Part shown: positions 1 to 8,373 of the stretch, one piece after another
Layout: each line of letters starts with the position of its first letter
How positions within the stretch are numbered: the stretch's first letter is position 1
Source of the DNA: UBA4416 sp046345275
Lineage (GTDB): Bacteria > Bacteroidota > Bacteroidia > B-17B0 > Aurantibacillaceae
Direction of reading: 5' to 3'
DNA: 17,380 nucleotides
Assembly: GCA_046345275.1 (NCBI GenBank)
Contig: JBKDJY010000057.1
Coordinates: 1-17,380, forward strand
The notes under the pieces: model-generated
The model's input: the letters and a program-made list of their open reading frames with translations, nothing else
What the model was told of the DNA's origin: nothing
Databases searched by the model: none
Translations under genes and position numbers: made by a program

Positions 1-68
1 ATAGGAGTTTGAAATTTTAATGTTTTTATTTACATTTGTGTTCGACCAAAAATTGTCCCGATAACAGA

Positions 69-87
69 GCATAGATATTTTCTATGC
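69..87. repeat. Small inverted repeat in the left-edge non-coding stretch
   Basis: A perfect 7-base inverted repeat, GCATAGA / TCTATGC, with a 5-base loop. It lies in the 195 bases before the acyltransferase stop, where I see no convincing gene. No T-run follows on either strand, so it is not a typical intrinsic terminator. It could be part of a leader or untranslated region of a gene beyond the left edge. The structure is directly visible; a role is not. Confidence 0.35.
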
Positions 88-195
88 CTGTTTGAAGGAA
101 AATGATTTTCTTTCTCGGTTGATTTTATTCATAGGAGCTAAGTCCTTTTATAACTTATTGACTATGAGATGTTATTTATGCGGTTGCCCTGGCTT

Positions 196-1536
196 TTAGG
201 CCATTCCATGAGTTAGAGAATGATAAGCATCTATAGCCTGTTGGCGTTGATGAATTAAATGATTGTATGTTGTTTTATTTTTAGATTTCAATTTCAATAT
301 CCTCAACATTCCCATCGTTTTTTTGCGAAGCGGAGAAAGAAATAGGCAAGCATAGCCTGATAGCAATGAAATCACAATCACCAACAAACCCCAGTAACTA
401 GAATACAGTGCAGAAGAAATAAAAAACAAAAACAAATAATTTATTAAAAACAAAAGTGCTCCAATCCCCATGTAAAATGTAGCTTTAAACTCCTTATGTT
501 TTACTTTATTAGAAGTAATGATATAAGATAATTTGTACGGCCAGTAATTACCAATGAGTCCACAGATGTATATGGGTAATGAAACAACAATTAAACTTAA
601 TCTTAAAACAGAAGCTAAATAATTAATATTTTTTTGATAATCTGAGTCTATCAGCCAATCTCTTAATTGATGCTTTTTTAATTCAGATGCATACTGATTG
701 ACTTTTTCTGATAATGTTTCTAACTGCTCTGGTTGAGACTCTTCAGCATTATTAATAACTTTAACAATTTGTTTTGAAAATAAAAATTCGTGCTCTAAAT
801 TTTTCAAATCTAAGTGCTGCTTTTTAAAGTAATCATGTTTCAACATAACTTCCAAATACTCTATGAGTGTTTCGCTTTTCTCATGATTGATATGAACAAT
901 CAATTCTTTCATTTTTGCTTGTAAATCAGCCAAAAAAACGTTCATTGTTTTGGAAGGAGCATCTTTGTATCGCTCAATATAATCAATCATTTGCATCGGC
1001 TCTCCGATGTTAAAAAAAACAGTGCCTCTAAACTGTGATGGATTTTGGTAATTAACTCCTATGGGCAAAACTGTTAAATTTTTAAGGTTTAATTCATTCA
1101 TGGCGCCAAATATCATGCGTGGAACTCCTTTTTTTAAAGGCCTTAAACGCCTTTCTTGAACACAAATGCCTTCAGCAAAAATGATTATTTTTTTATTTTT
1201 TTTAAGGAGGCTATTAACAATTTGGTATGTTTCATTATTTTTTAAAAGACCTTCTTTTCCGCCATCCTGAATTCTAAAAATGGGTATGATCCCTAACCAT
1301 TGCAATAGCCAAGTGATCAATCCTTTTTTAAATGCATCGCCTCTCGCTAGATATCTTAACTTGGGTCCACAAATGCTGGCTGTAAAAGCTACAGGATCCA
1401 TTAATGCATTGGGATGATTCATGGCCAAAATAACTGGTTCTTTAACGTTTAGATAATGCGCATGAGAGACTCGGATTCTTTTAAAAAAAACTTTTATGAC
1501 AATAATGAAATAAAATTTTAACAAGTGCCAAAGCAT
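196..1536 (-). CDS. PlsC-type glycerolphosphate (lysophospholipid) acyltransferase with C-terminal membrane segments
   Basis: Likely transfers an acyl chain to a (lyso)glycerophosphate acceptor in phospholipid synthesis at the inner membrane. The acyltransferase motifs appear in order: NHPNALMDP at residues 40-48 (His41 and Asp47), GIIPIFRIQ at 82-90, FAEG at 120-123 followed by a basic RRLRPLKKG stretch, and VLPIGVNY at 156-163. The catalytic motif is spaced H-x5-D rather than the classical H-x4-D; from memory this HPN form is a known subfamily variant in Bacteroidota. After a helical, charged middle (about 200-300), the C-terminal third carries about three membrane segments (310-332, 354-376, 380-401). 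At 446 residues it is much longer than a minimal PlsC of about 240. The start is ATG. It is divergent from the flavoprotein at 1637. The exact acceptor cannot be told from sequence. Confidence 0.85.
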   Translation of the reverse strand: MLWHLLKFYFIIVIKVFFKRIRVSHAHYLNVKEPVILAMNHPNALMDPVAFTASICGPKLRYLARGDAFKKGLITWLLQWLGIIPIFRIQDGGKEGLLKNNETYQIVNSLLKKNKKIIIFAEGICVQERRLRPLKKGVPRMIFGAMNELNLKNLTVLPIGVNYQNPSQFRGTVFFNIGEPMQMIDYIERYKDAPSKTMNVFLADLQAKMKELIVHINHEKSETLIEYLEVMLKHDYFKKQHLDLKNLEHEFLFSKQIVKVINNAEESQPEQLETLSEKVNQYASELKKHQLRDWLIDSDYQKNINYLASVLRLSLIVVSLPIYICGLIGNYWPYKLSYIITSNKVKHKEFKATFYMGIGALLFLINYLFLFFISSALYSSYWGLLVIVISLLSGYACLFLSPLRKKTMGMLRILKLKSKNKTTYNHLIHQRQQAIDAYHSLTHGMA

Positions 1537-1636
1537 TTTAGTATAACGATTTTAGGTAATCGCAATAATACAAAAATTAATCATTTCAACTCACAAATAA
1601 GCTTTCAGCAAAAACTTTATTAAGTTTACAAATAAT

Positions 1637-2857
1637 TTGGAAAGCACAAAACATATCATCATTATTGGTGGCGGCGCTTCTGGTTTTTTCTCAGCCATCA
1701 ATTCGGCCATTCACTTTCCTAAAGCAAACATTCGCATTTTAGAAAAGTCTGGTAAACTATTATCAAAAGTAAAAATTTCGGGTGGTGGACGTTGTAATGT
1801 TACCCATGCTTGTTTTGAAAATCAAGAACTCATCAAAAATTATCCACGGGGTCAAAAAGAATTACAGCAAGTTTTTTCACAATTCTCCACCAATGATACC
1901 GTTCAATGGTTTAATAAAAGAGGCGTCAAACTGAAAGTTGAATCAGATGGGAGAATGTTTCCTGAAAGTAATACCAGTGAAAGCATCATTCATTGTTTTT
2001 TAGACGAGGTAAAAAAGTATAACATAAATATTGATTTAAATACAGAAGTTTTGGATTTAATCCCTACTGGAAATAAAATTTCAGTGATAACAGTTAAAAA
2101 AAAATATATTGTTGACGCAGTTATATGCTGTATTGGAGGAAGCAATCAAGAAAAAAATTATTTATTTCTAAAAAAAATTGGTCATACCATTGATGCATTA
2201 ATACCAAGTTTATTTACAATCAATCTTCCTAGCAGTAAAATAAAAGAGCTCATGGGTTTGAGTGTAAAAAATGGAACTGTAAAAGTAATAGGTACAAAAC
2301 ATCAATATACGGGGCCTATTTTAATTACACACTGGGGTTTGAGTGGGCCAGCTGTTTTAAAATTATCATCATTTGCAGCTGTCGATTTTTTTAAATTGAA
2401 TTATCAAACTAGCATTTCAGTGAATTGGACAGGATATTTAAAAGAGGAAGAAATAAAAAATTTACTTTTAAAAAACATCTCATTTAAAACTTTGATTTTA
2501 AATTCAGCGATGCTGGATATCCCAAAACGTTTATGGGAATATCTCCTTTTGAAGTCAGACATTTCATTGTCAAAGCCATGGAACGAACTGAGTAAAAAAC
2601 AAATTCATAAGTTAGCGCAAACACTTTCAAACGATGTTTATGAGATGGAAGGTAAAACTACTTTTAAAGAAGAGTTTGTAACTGCAGGTGGCGTTCATTT
2701 AAAAGAAATAAATTTTAAAACGATGGAAAGTAAGTTACTCCCAAACTTATTTATTTGCGGTGAAGTATTAAATATAGATGGAATTACTGGTGGGTTTAAT
2801 TTTCAAAATGCTTGGAGTACTGCTTGGATTGCAGCTAAACATGTTTTGAAACATTAA
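1637..2857 (+). CDS. HI0933/YhiN-family FAD-dependent oxidoreductase
   Basis: A flavoprotein of the HI0933-like (YhiN, BaiN-type) family; the substrate in most bacteria is unknown. The N-terminus has the Rossmann FAD-binding motif GGGASG at 11-16 with the ribose-binding acidic residue E36 after the second strand. The family signature SGGGRCNVTH follows at 48-57. Near the C-terminus are TAGGVHLKEI and the closing FAD motif GEVLNIDGITGGFNFQNAW. The length of 406 residues is normal for the family. The start is TTG at 1637: an in-frame TAA lies at 1598-1600 and there is no ATG between, and the glycine motif begins only 10 residues in, so a later start is impossible. A promoter-like TAAGTTTA sits at 1621-1628, which would leave a leader of only a few bases (inference). 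Its stop overlaps that of the convergent permease gene. Confidence 0.9.
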   Translation: MESTKHIIIIGGGASGFFSAINSAIHFPKANIRILEKSGKLLSKVKISGGGRCNVTHACFENQELIKNYPRGQKELQQVFSQFSTNDTVQWFNKRGVKLKVESDGRMFPESNTSESIIHCFLDEVKKYNINIDLNTEVLDLIPTGNKISVITVKKKYIVDAVICCIGGSNQEKNYLFLKKIGHTIDALIPSLFTINLPSSKIKELMGLSVKNGTVKVIGTKHQYTGPILITHWGLSGPAVLKLSSFAAVDFFKLNYQTSISVNWTGYLKEEEIKNLLLKNISFKTLILNSAMLDIPKRLWEYLLLKSDISLSKPWNELSKKQIHKLAQTLSNDVYEMEGKTTFKEEFVTAGGVHLKEINFKTMESKLLPNLFICGEVLNIDGITGGFNFQNAWSTAWIAAKHVLKH

Positions 2858-4125
2858 CTAAATTGAATGGCTTTGATTGGTGTTATTTTATTTAAAATAA
2901 GGGTTGGCAAAAATAACATCAATAAACAAATGATTGTTGTTCCGATATTCACCAACACGACGTGCGTTAATGAAAAATTAATTGGCACGTCATTTAAATA
3001 ATAAGTTTCTGGGTTGAGTGGTAAAATATGAAAATAATTTTGAATCAAACAAAATCCAATACCTATGATGTTACCAATTAATAAGCCTTTAAACAATAAT
3101 TGAATAGATACGTAAAAAAATATTTTTCTAATCGATTGTTTAGATGATCCGAATGCTTTTAATAAACCAATCATATTCGTTCTTTCTAATATTAAAATTA
3201 ACAAAGCCGAAATGACATTAATGGCTGCTACTAAAACCATTAAAGTAATAATCACAATGGCATTTACATCAATCATATCCAACCAACTAAAAATAGAATT
3301 TTGTAATTGTTTAGCAGAACTAACTGTGTATTTATATCCCACAACATCATTAATGTCTTCAAGCGACTGCTCTAATAAATTGAAATCTTTTAAGTATACT
3401 TCATAACCCGCTACTTCGTTAGGTTGCCAATGATTTAATTTTTGAATTTGTTTTAAATCAACAAAAACTAAGTTTTTATCAAAATCGGAAAAGCCTGTAT
3501 TAAAAATTCCTTTCACATAAAAATCTTTTACACGGGGTTCGTACTCTATGTAATTTTCGCTGGCAAAATCACCTTCACTTACTTTTTTCTTACTCATAAA
3601 ATAAATCAACATTTTTTGATTGAGTTTGATATTTAATTTATCAGCTAATAATTTCGATATACATATTTGTTTGGAAACTTCATTTTTATTGATAGATAAA
3701 GCTTTTCCTTGAATCATATATGGCTTTAGATAAGTCCAATCAAAAGTTTCATCAACGCCTTTTAATATAACACCTTCATTATCTGTTTTTGTTTTTAAAA
3801 TTCCATTTTTTGTTGCAAAGGCCTGATGCAATTTTACATTTGGAATTGCATCAATTGCTCTTAATAAATTTGAATCAATGGAAATTGGATTTGGTTCAAA
3901 AGATTGATTATGATCGTAATCGTTGATTTGAAGGTGTGATGTGAATGTTGTTATTTTGTTTGTTATTTGAATTTGAAAACCAGTTACGATGGCTAAAGTA
4001 ATGATCATCACAGCAACTCCAAGGGAAATGCCAATAATTCCAATTTTTACGATTGGAGATGATATGTTTGATTGAAGTTTTTCGCTTTTTAAAATGCGCG
4101 TGGCTATGTAATTAGAAAAATTCAA
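2854..4125 (-). CDS. LolC/LolE-like ABC transporter permease (FtsX domain)
   Basis: Inner-membrane permease of the lipoprotein-releasing (Lol) type, which with a LolD-like ATPase would extract lipoproteins for transfer to the outer membrane. The topology fits: one N-terminal membrane segment (about 27-50), a large periplasmic MacB-type domain (about 51-285), then three membrane segments (about 287-313, 336-364, 387-411). The cytoplasmic coupling stretch ERTNMIGLLKAFGSSKQSI at 314-332 is the FtsX-family hallmark, and the end ITPIKAIQFS also fits. The length of 423 is close to the usual 400-415. The start is TTG (MNFSNYIA), which matches the usual beginning of the family; the next Met is inside the first membrane helix. 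No LolD ATPase or partner permease lies nearby, so it is probably encoded elsewhere or forms a homodimer. Confidence 0.85.
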   Translation of the reverse strand: MNFSNYIATRILKSEKLQSNISSPIVKIGIIGISLGVAVMIITLAIVTGFQIQITNKITTFTSHLQINDYDHNQSFEPNPISIDSNLLRAIDAIPNVKLHQAFATKNGILKTKTDNEGVILKGVDETFDWTYLKPYMIQGKALSINKNEVSKQICISKLLADKLNIKLNQKMLIYFMSKKKVSEGDFASENYIEYEPRVKDFYVKGIFNTGFSDFDKNLVFVDLKQIQKLNHWQPNEVAGYEVYLKDFNLLEQSLEDINDVVGYKYTVSSAKQLQNSIFSWLDMIDVNAIVIITLMVLVAAINVISALLILILERTNMIGLLKAFGSSKQSIRKIFFYVSIQLLFKGLLIGNIIGIGFCLIQNYFHILPLNPETYYLNDVPINFSLTHVVLVNIGTTIICLLMLFLPTLILNKITPIKAIQFS

Positions 4126-4132
4126 ATTATAG

Positions 4133-4140
4133 TATATTTA
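4133..4140 (+). promoter_or_regulatory. Possible -7 element for the NamZ gene
   Basis: TATATTTA matches the Bacteroidota -7 consensus TAnnTTTG at seven of eight positions. It lies in the very short divergent gap between the permease start (4125) and the NamZ gene. Transcription would begin around 4145-4148, which favours translation of NamZ from the second ATG (4163). I see no clear upstream TTTG element at the right distance, so the call is tentative. Confidence 0.3.
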
Positions 4141-4141
4141 C

Positions 4142-5362
4142 ATGGTAAAGCTAACCTATTCTATGCGATTTTATTTGTTTTTCAATCTGTTTTTTTTAAC
4201 GATATCCTGTGCATTTTCTCAAATTGAAATTCAATTATATGGTTCGATTATCACTGGTGCACAACAAACTGAACGATACCTTCCCAAATTAAAAAATAAA
4301 TCTGTTGCTGTTGTCACAAATGCTTCAGGCGTTATTGGTTTAAAGCATTTAATTGATACATTATTAATGCATAAAATAAAAATTAAAAAAATATTTGGGC
4401 CTGAACATGGTTTTAGAGGAACAAGCGACGCAGGAGAAAAAATAAAAAATGGTAAAGACTCAAAAACAAATATCCCTGTTATCTCGTTGTATGGTTCTCA
4501 CAAAAAACCCACTCCAAAAGATTTAAAAGGAATAGACATTGTTTTATACGACATTCAAGATGTAGGTGTTAGATTTTACACTTATATTTCAACCATGACT
4601 TACGTGATGGAAGCTTGCGCAGAAAACGATAAACCACTCATTATTTTGGATCGACCAAATCCAAATGGATTTTATATAGATGGCCCCATCATGACGAATG
4701 ACTTCAATTCTTTTTTAGGACTGCATCCAGTACCTATTGTATATGGAATGACTTGCGGAGAATATGCAAACATGGTGAATGGAGAGGCTTGGTTAAAAAA
4801 TAAAAGAGTTTGTAACCTTGAAGTCATTCCTTTAAAAAATTATGATAGAAAAAAATTTGTATCAAATTTACCTGTAAAACCTTCGCCTAATTTACCAAAC
4901 GATGCCTCCATTTTAGCTTACCCAAGTTTAGGATTATTTGAAGGAACAATCATGAGTATTGGAAGAGGTACTGATTTTCCATTCCAGTGCGTAGGATCAC
5001 CTTACCATGAAGAAAAAAAATTTTCTTTTCAGTTTAAACCAACCTCTAATTCCATTTCAAAAAAACCAAGATATCAGGATACAATATGTTATGGTGTAGA
5101 TTTAAAAAACTGCGCAAATGATTTTTTGAAATCTCCTAGAATTAATCTTGCCTATCTCATCCAATTTTATAATCAATTACAAAAAGATAAACAACTTCAT
5201 TTTTTTGAATTAAATTTTAATTATCATACGGGAAATGAAACATTGCAAAAACAAATAATATCGCATGAAAGCGAAGAAGAAATCATAGGAAGTTGGCAAG
5301 CGGATCTTAAAAAATTTAATTTAATTCGTAAAAAATATTTAATTTATCCTGACTTTCAATAA
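4142..5362 (+). CDS. namZ: Exo-beta-N-acetylmuramidase NamZ (DUF1343, GH171)
   Basis: The DUF1343 family was shown in Bacillus subtilis and Tannerella forsythia to be NamZ, an exo-enzyme that removes non-reducing-end N-acetylmuramic acid from peptidoglycan fragments. An N-terminal hydrophobic export signal (about 9-25, ending CAFSQ) sends it to the periplasm or beyond. Conserved blocks seen are VVTNASG (58-64), the GPEHGFRG block (87-94) with its Glu-His pair, LYDIQDVGVRFYTY (135-148), DRPNPNG (170-176) and YGMTCGEYA (201-209). The length of 406 is typical. Two ATGs are possible, 4142 and 4163; the second gives MRFYLFFNLFF, a normal signal peptide, and fits the promoter-like element at 4133-4140. 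It starts only 16-37 bases from the divergent permease gene. No MurQ, MurK or AmpG-like recycling gene is next to it; the DUF3108 gene follows after 90 bases. Confidence 0.9.
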   Translation: MVKLTYSMRFYLFFNLFFLTISCAFSQIEIQLYGSIITGAQQTERYLPKLKNKSVAVVTNASGVIGLKHLIDTLLMHKIKIKKIFGPEHGFRGTSDAGEKIKNGKDSKTNIPVISLYGSHKKPTPKDLKGIDIVLYDIQDVGVRFYTYISTMTYVMEACAENDKPLIILDRPNPNGFYIDGPIMTNDFNSFLGLHPVPIVYGMTCGEYANMVNGEAWLKNKRVCNLEVIPLKNYDRKKFVSNLPVKPSPNLPNDASILAYPSLGLFEGTIMSIGRGTDFPFQCVGSPYHEEKKFSFQFKPTSNSISKKPRYQDTICYGVDLKNCANDFLKSPRINLAYLIQFYNQLQKDKQLHFFELNFNYHTGNETLQKQIISHESEEEIIGSWQADLKKFNLIRKKYLIYPDFQ

Positions 5363-5452
5363 TTTTTTTGCTAACTTAACAATACATAATTTTTTAAACA
5401 TCACTGAGCAAGCATTCGTAAAAAAATTGTTGCAAACGATAATCTTAAAAAG

Positions 5453-6301
5453 ATGAATCCATTTAAATCTATCATCTATTTTATCATAGGAGGAATGATG
5501 ACTTCTATATTTTGTTCATTTGTAAATTACATATCCAATCGAGACCGTATCGGACAAACCATAAGTGTTGAAACAAACAAAAAAGAATTACCAGTAAAAC
5601 AAAACGAAGCATTTAAAGAAGGTGAAATTTTATCTTTTCGTTTACATTATGGTTTCTTAGATGCAGGTGCTATCGTTATGGAAGTAAAACCAGAAATTAT
5701 GACTGTTGCAGAAAGAAAAGTTTATCACATTGTTGGTAATGTATATACCAAAGGAACATTTGATTGGTTTTTTAAAGTAAGAGATCGCTATGAAACATTT
5801 ATTGATAAGGATGCGCTCTTGCCTTGGATGTTTGTGAGGAGAGTAAACGAAGGCGGCTATATCACTAATCAAGATTATAGCTTTAATTTGTATACCAATA
5901 AAGTAGACGTTGGAAATGGTGAAAAAATTAGTATTCCAGATGGTACGCATGATATGATTTCTGCTTTTTATGCAGCCCGCAATTTGGATATTACAAACGC
6001 AAAAGAAGGCGACATATTCACCATCACCAGCATTGTGGATAAAGAAATTTGGCCTTTAAAAATGAGATACATCGGTAAAGAAATCATCTCTTGTGACATT
6101 GGCAAATTTAGATGTGTTAAATTTAGACCCATCGTTCAAAAAGGCAGGGTGTTTAAACATGAAGAAGATTTAAATGTTTGGCTTACCGACGACAAAAATC
6201 ATGTGCCATTGCGCGCTCAAGCAAAATTATTAGTTGGTTCAATCAAGTTAGATATTGTCAGTATGAAAAATTTAGCAAACCCAACTTCTAGGGTTGAATA
6301 A
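5453..6301 (+). CDS. DUF3108 domain protein, exported
   Basis: Matches the DUF3108 family of exported beta-rich proteins, common in Bacteroidota and Proteobacteria, whose function is not established. A hydrophobic segment at about 6-24 is a signal peptide or anchor; Cys21 is preceded by Phe, so it is not a good lipobox. The domain begins near residue 55 with FKEGEILSFRLHYGFLDAG, a typical start, and runs through alternating beta-strand-like segments, including FDWFFKVRDRYETFID (about 104-119) and a late block VWLTDDKNHVPLRA. The length of 282 suits a single domain. The ATG start is clear. It may be co-transcribed with NamZ 90 bases upstream, but that gap is long. It converges on queE with only 14 bases between the stops. 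Confidence 0.8.
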   Translation: MNPFKSIIYFIIGGMMTSIFCSFVNYISNRDRIGQTISVETNKKELPVKQNEAFKEGEILSFRLHYGFLDAGAIVMEVKPEIMTVAERKVYHIVGNVYTKGTFDWFFKVRDRYETFIDKDALLPWMFVRRVNEGGYITNQDYSFNLYTNKVDVGNGEKISIPDGTHDMISAFYAARNLDITNAKEGDIFTITSIVDKEIWPLKMRYIGKEIISCDIGKFRCVKFRPIVQKGRVFKHEEDLNVWLTDDKNHVPLRAQAKLLVGSIKLDIVSMKNLANPTSRVE

Positions 6302-6315
6302 AAAATCCCATATCA

Positions 6316-6969
6316 TTAAGGAATGTCAATGTATTTATGCGTTTGTAAAGAAATCATCCAACTCGGATGTTGTTTTACATATTCCACAATCAAAGGTGTT
6401 ACTTCATTTTTTTTACTCCATTCGGGCTGTAAATACAAGTAGCAATTTTTATTTACTTTTTTAGCTTGTTCTTCGGCCCACGTAAAATCATGCTTATTAA
6501 AGATTATTACTTTTAATTCATGGGCTTGTAGATAATTCTCTTCTTTTGGAAGCATTGTTTTTTTTGGAGATAAACAAATCCAATCCCAAACACCACTTAA
6601 CGGATAGGCACCTGAAGTTTCAATATATGTTTTAATATTTTCTTGTTTTAAAAGTTGAGTTAAATAATCTAAATTATAAATTAATGGCTCACCACCAGTA
6701 ACAACAACCGCTTGTGATTTACTTTCTAATACATGTTCAATTATTTTATCGCTTGCCGTTAAAGGATGTAAGCTTGCGTCCCAACTTTCTTTAACATCAC
6801 ACCAATGACAGCCGATGTCACAGCCGCCAATGCGAATAAAGTAAGACGCTTTACCAGTGTTAAAACCTTCTCCTTGTATGGTGTAAAATTCTTCCATTAA
6901 AGGAAGTAATTTTCCTTCGTTAAGCAATAGTTGTTCTTGTGAAGTGAGGCTATGTAATTTATAATTCAA
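6316..6969 (-). CDS. queE: 7-carboxy-7-deazaguanine synthase QueE (radical SAM)
   Basis: Converts 6-carboxy-tetrahydropterin to 7-carboxy-7-deazaguanine in the pathway to preQ0 and queuosine in tRNA. The substrate-binding start EEFYTIQGEGFNTGK (26-40) is followed by the [4Fe-4S] cysteines C50, C54 and C57 in GGCDIGCHWCD, the C-x3-C-x2-C form. TGGEP (91-95) binds SAM, and the C-terminus ends in the characteristic QTHKYIDIP. The length of 217 is normal. The start is taken as TTG at 6969, since I see no in-frame ATG upstream and homologues usually carry a short stretch before the LLPLMEEFYTIQGEG block. The alternative is ATG at residue 25. No other queuosine genes lie in the window. It may be the last gene of the wbp-like operon upstream, but 77 bases separate them. 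Confidence 0.93.
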   Translation of the reverse strand: MNYKLHSLTSQEQLLLNEGKLLPLMEEFYTIQGEGFNTGKASYFIRIGGCDIGCHWCDVKESWDASLHPLTASDKIIEHVLESKSQAVVVTGGEPLIYNLDYLTQLLKQENIKTYIETSGAYPLSGVWDWICLSPKKTMLPKEENYLQAHELKVIIFNKHDFTWAEEQAKKVNKNCYLYLQPEWSKKNEVTPLIVEYVKQHPSWMISLQTHKYIDIP

Positions 6970-7046
6970 CTGTTTGTTTTTAAAATGTGAGTATGAATGA
7001 AGAATTTTTTTATGAATGAAACTGCTAACTCAACATCAAAAACCAA

Positions 7047-8339
7047 TTACAAACTCCAATAGTTGAGCGTTTTCAGTTTATTTTTGTATAAGCCTTTTAT
7101 ATCAACAATTACACCTTTTGGAGAAAGAATTGATTTAAAGAATTTTTCGTCTAATACTTTATACTCTTTATGGTTTACAGCTACAATCACACCATCATAA
7201 CCTTTGGCTAATTTATTTAAAGCAAAACCATATTCGTGTTTCAATTCTTCACTATCAGCATGTGGATCAACAATTTCTACCTTAACCCCGAACGATTTTA
7301 ATTCTTTAACAATATCTGCAACTTTACTATTACGAATGTCACTCACATCTTCTTTAAAAGTTGCACCCATAATCAAGACTTTTGATTTAGATATATTTTT
7401 TCCAGCGGCAATTATTTTTTTAACACAATTTTTAGCGACATAAAAACCCATGCTGTCATTGACATAACGACCACTGTTGATAACCCGAGCATGATAGCCC
7501 AAAGATTCTGCTTTATAAGTGAGGTAATAAGGATCTACGCCAATACAATGACCACCAACTAAGCCTGGAAAAAATTTCAAAAAATTCCATTTGGTTCCTG
7601 CCGCTTCTAACACATCATAGGTATTTATCCCCATTTTATTAAAGATAATAGAAAGCTCATTCATTAATGCGATGTTCACATCTCTTTGAGTGTTTTCGAT
7701 AATCTTAGCAGCTTCAGCAACTTTAATACTTGAAGCGCGATGAGTGCCTGGTTCAACAATTATTTCGTAAGTTTTTGCAATTTCCTCTAAACTCTCTTGA
7801 TCGCAACCTGAAACTATTTTTAAAATTTTTGTGATGGTGTGTTCTTTATCTCCTGGATTTATTCTTTCAGGAGAATAACCAACTTTGAAATCTTTTACAA
7901 AATTTAATTTCGATTCTTTCTCTAAGACTGGTATACAATCATCTTCTGTACAACCTGGATATACAGTAGATTCATAAACAACATAATCTCCTTTTTTTAA
8001 AACTTTTCCAACTGTAGTTGATGCGCCAATTAATGGCTTTAAATCAGGTAGATTATACTCATCAATAGGAGTAGGAACAGCAATGATAAAAAATCGTGCT
8101 TTTTTTAAATCGTCTAATTTATGGGTAAATAAAATATCTGAATTTAAAAAATCTTTTTTAGCAAGTTCGCCACTTGGGTCAATTCCATTGCTCATCATAT
8201 CAACGCGTTTTGCATTAATATCAAACCCTATCACTTTTACTTTTTTTGCAAAAGCCAAGGCAATTGGCAAACCAACGTACCCCAAGCCAATTACCGCAAC
8301 GCTTGTTTTCTTTTCTATGATATCTTTATATATTCCCAT
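7047..8339 (-). CDS. wbpA: UDP-N-acetylglucosamine 6-dehydrogenase (WbpA/TviB type)
   Basis: NAD-dependent nucleotide-sugar dehydrogenase that would oxidise C6 of UDP-HexNAc to the uronic acid, the first step of amino-uronic-acid precursors for surface polysaccharide. The NAD-binding loop GLGYVGLP is at 18-25. The central block has YESTVYPGCTEDDCIPVLE (122-140) and GYSPERINPGDKEH (154-167). The catalytic cysteine is C265 in GGHCIGVDPYYL, and the late GATFKEDVSDIRNSK block is present. The length of 430 is typical. The Pro-Gly-Cys-Thr block and the GVDPYYL tail resemble WbpA/TviB (UDP-GlcNAc) more than UDP-glucose dehydrogenases. It is the third gene of the operon, 34 bases after the oxidoreductase. 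UDP-ManNAc (WecC-like) is the main alternative substrate, but the neighbours argue for UDP-GlcNAc. Confidence 0.85.
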   Translation of the reverse strand: MGIYKDIIEKKTSVAVIGLGYVGLPIALAFAKKVKVIGFDINAKRVDMMSNGIDPSGELAKKDFLNSDILFTHKLDDLKKARFFIIAVPTPIDEYNLPDLKPLIGASTTVGKVLKKGDYVVYESTVYPGCTEDDCIPVLEKESKLNFVKDFKVGYSPERINPGDKEHTITKILKIVSGCDQESLEEIAKTYEIIVEPGTHRASSIKVAEAAKIIENTQRDVNIALMNELSIIFNKMGINTYDVLEAAGTKWNFLKFFPGLVGGHCIGVDPYYLTYKAESLGYHARVINSGRYVNDSMGFYVAKNCVKKIIAAGKNISKSKVLIMGATFKEDVSDIRNSKVADIVKELKSFGVKVEIVDPHADSEELKHEYGFALNKLAKGYDGVIVAVNHKEYKVLDEKFFKSILSPKGVIVDIKGLYKNKLKTLNYWSL

Positions 8340-8373
8340 CTTATTTTATATTTATCAAAAAAATAAATCCAAT

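Noticed and set aside
1..72. Minus-strand frame beginning MLCYRDNF open to the left edge (24 codons)
   Set aside because: Too short, no promoter or family character, and A+T-rich composition as in non-coding DNA; a gene starting here cannot be excluded but is not supported.
92..145. 16-codon minus-strand ORF (MNKINRERKSFSFKQA) near the left edge
   Set aside because: Very short and without ribosome site or family match; likely chance.
6970..7046. preQ1-type riboswitch upstream of queE
   Set aside because: The 77-base gap has no C-rich loop or pseudoknot pattern; nothing resembling the preQ1 aptamer seen.
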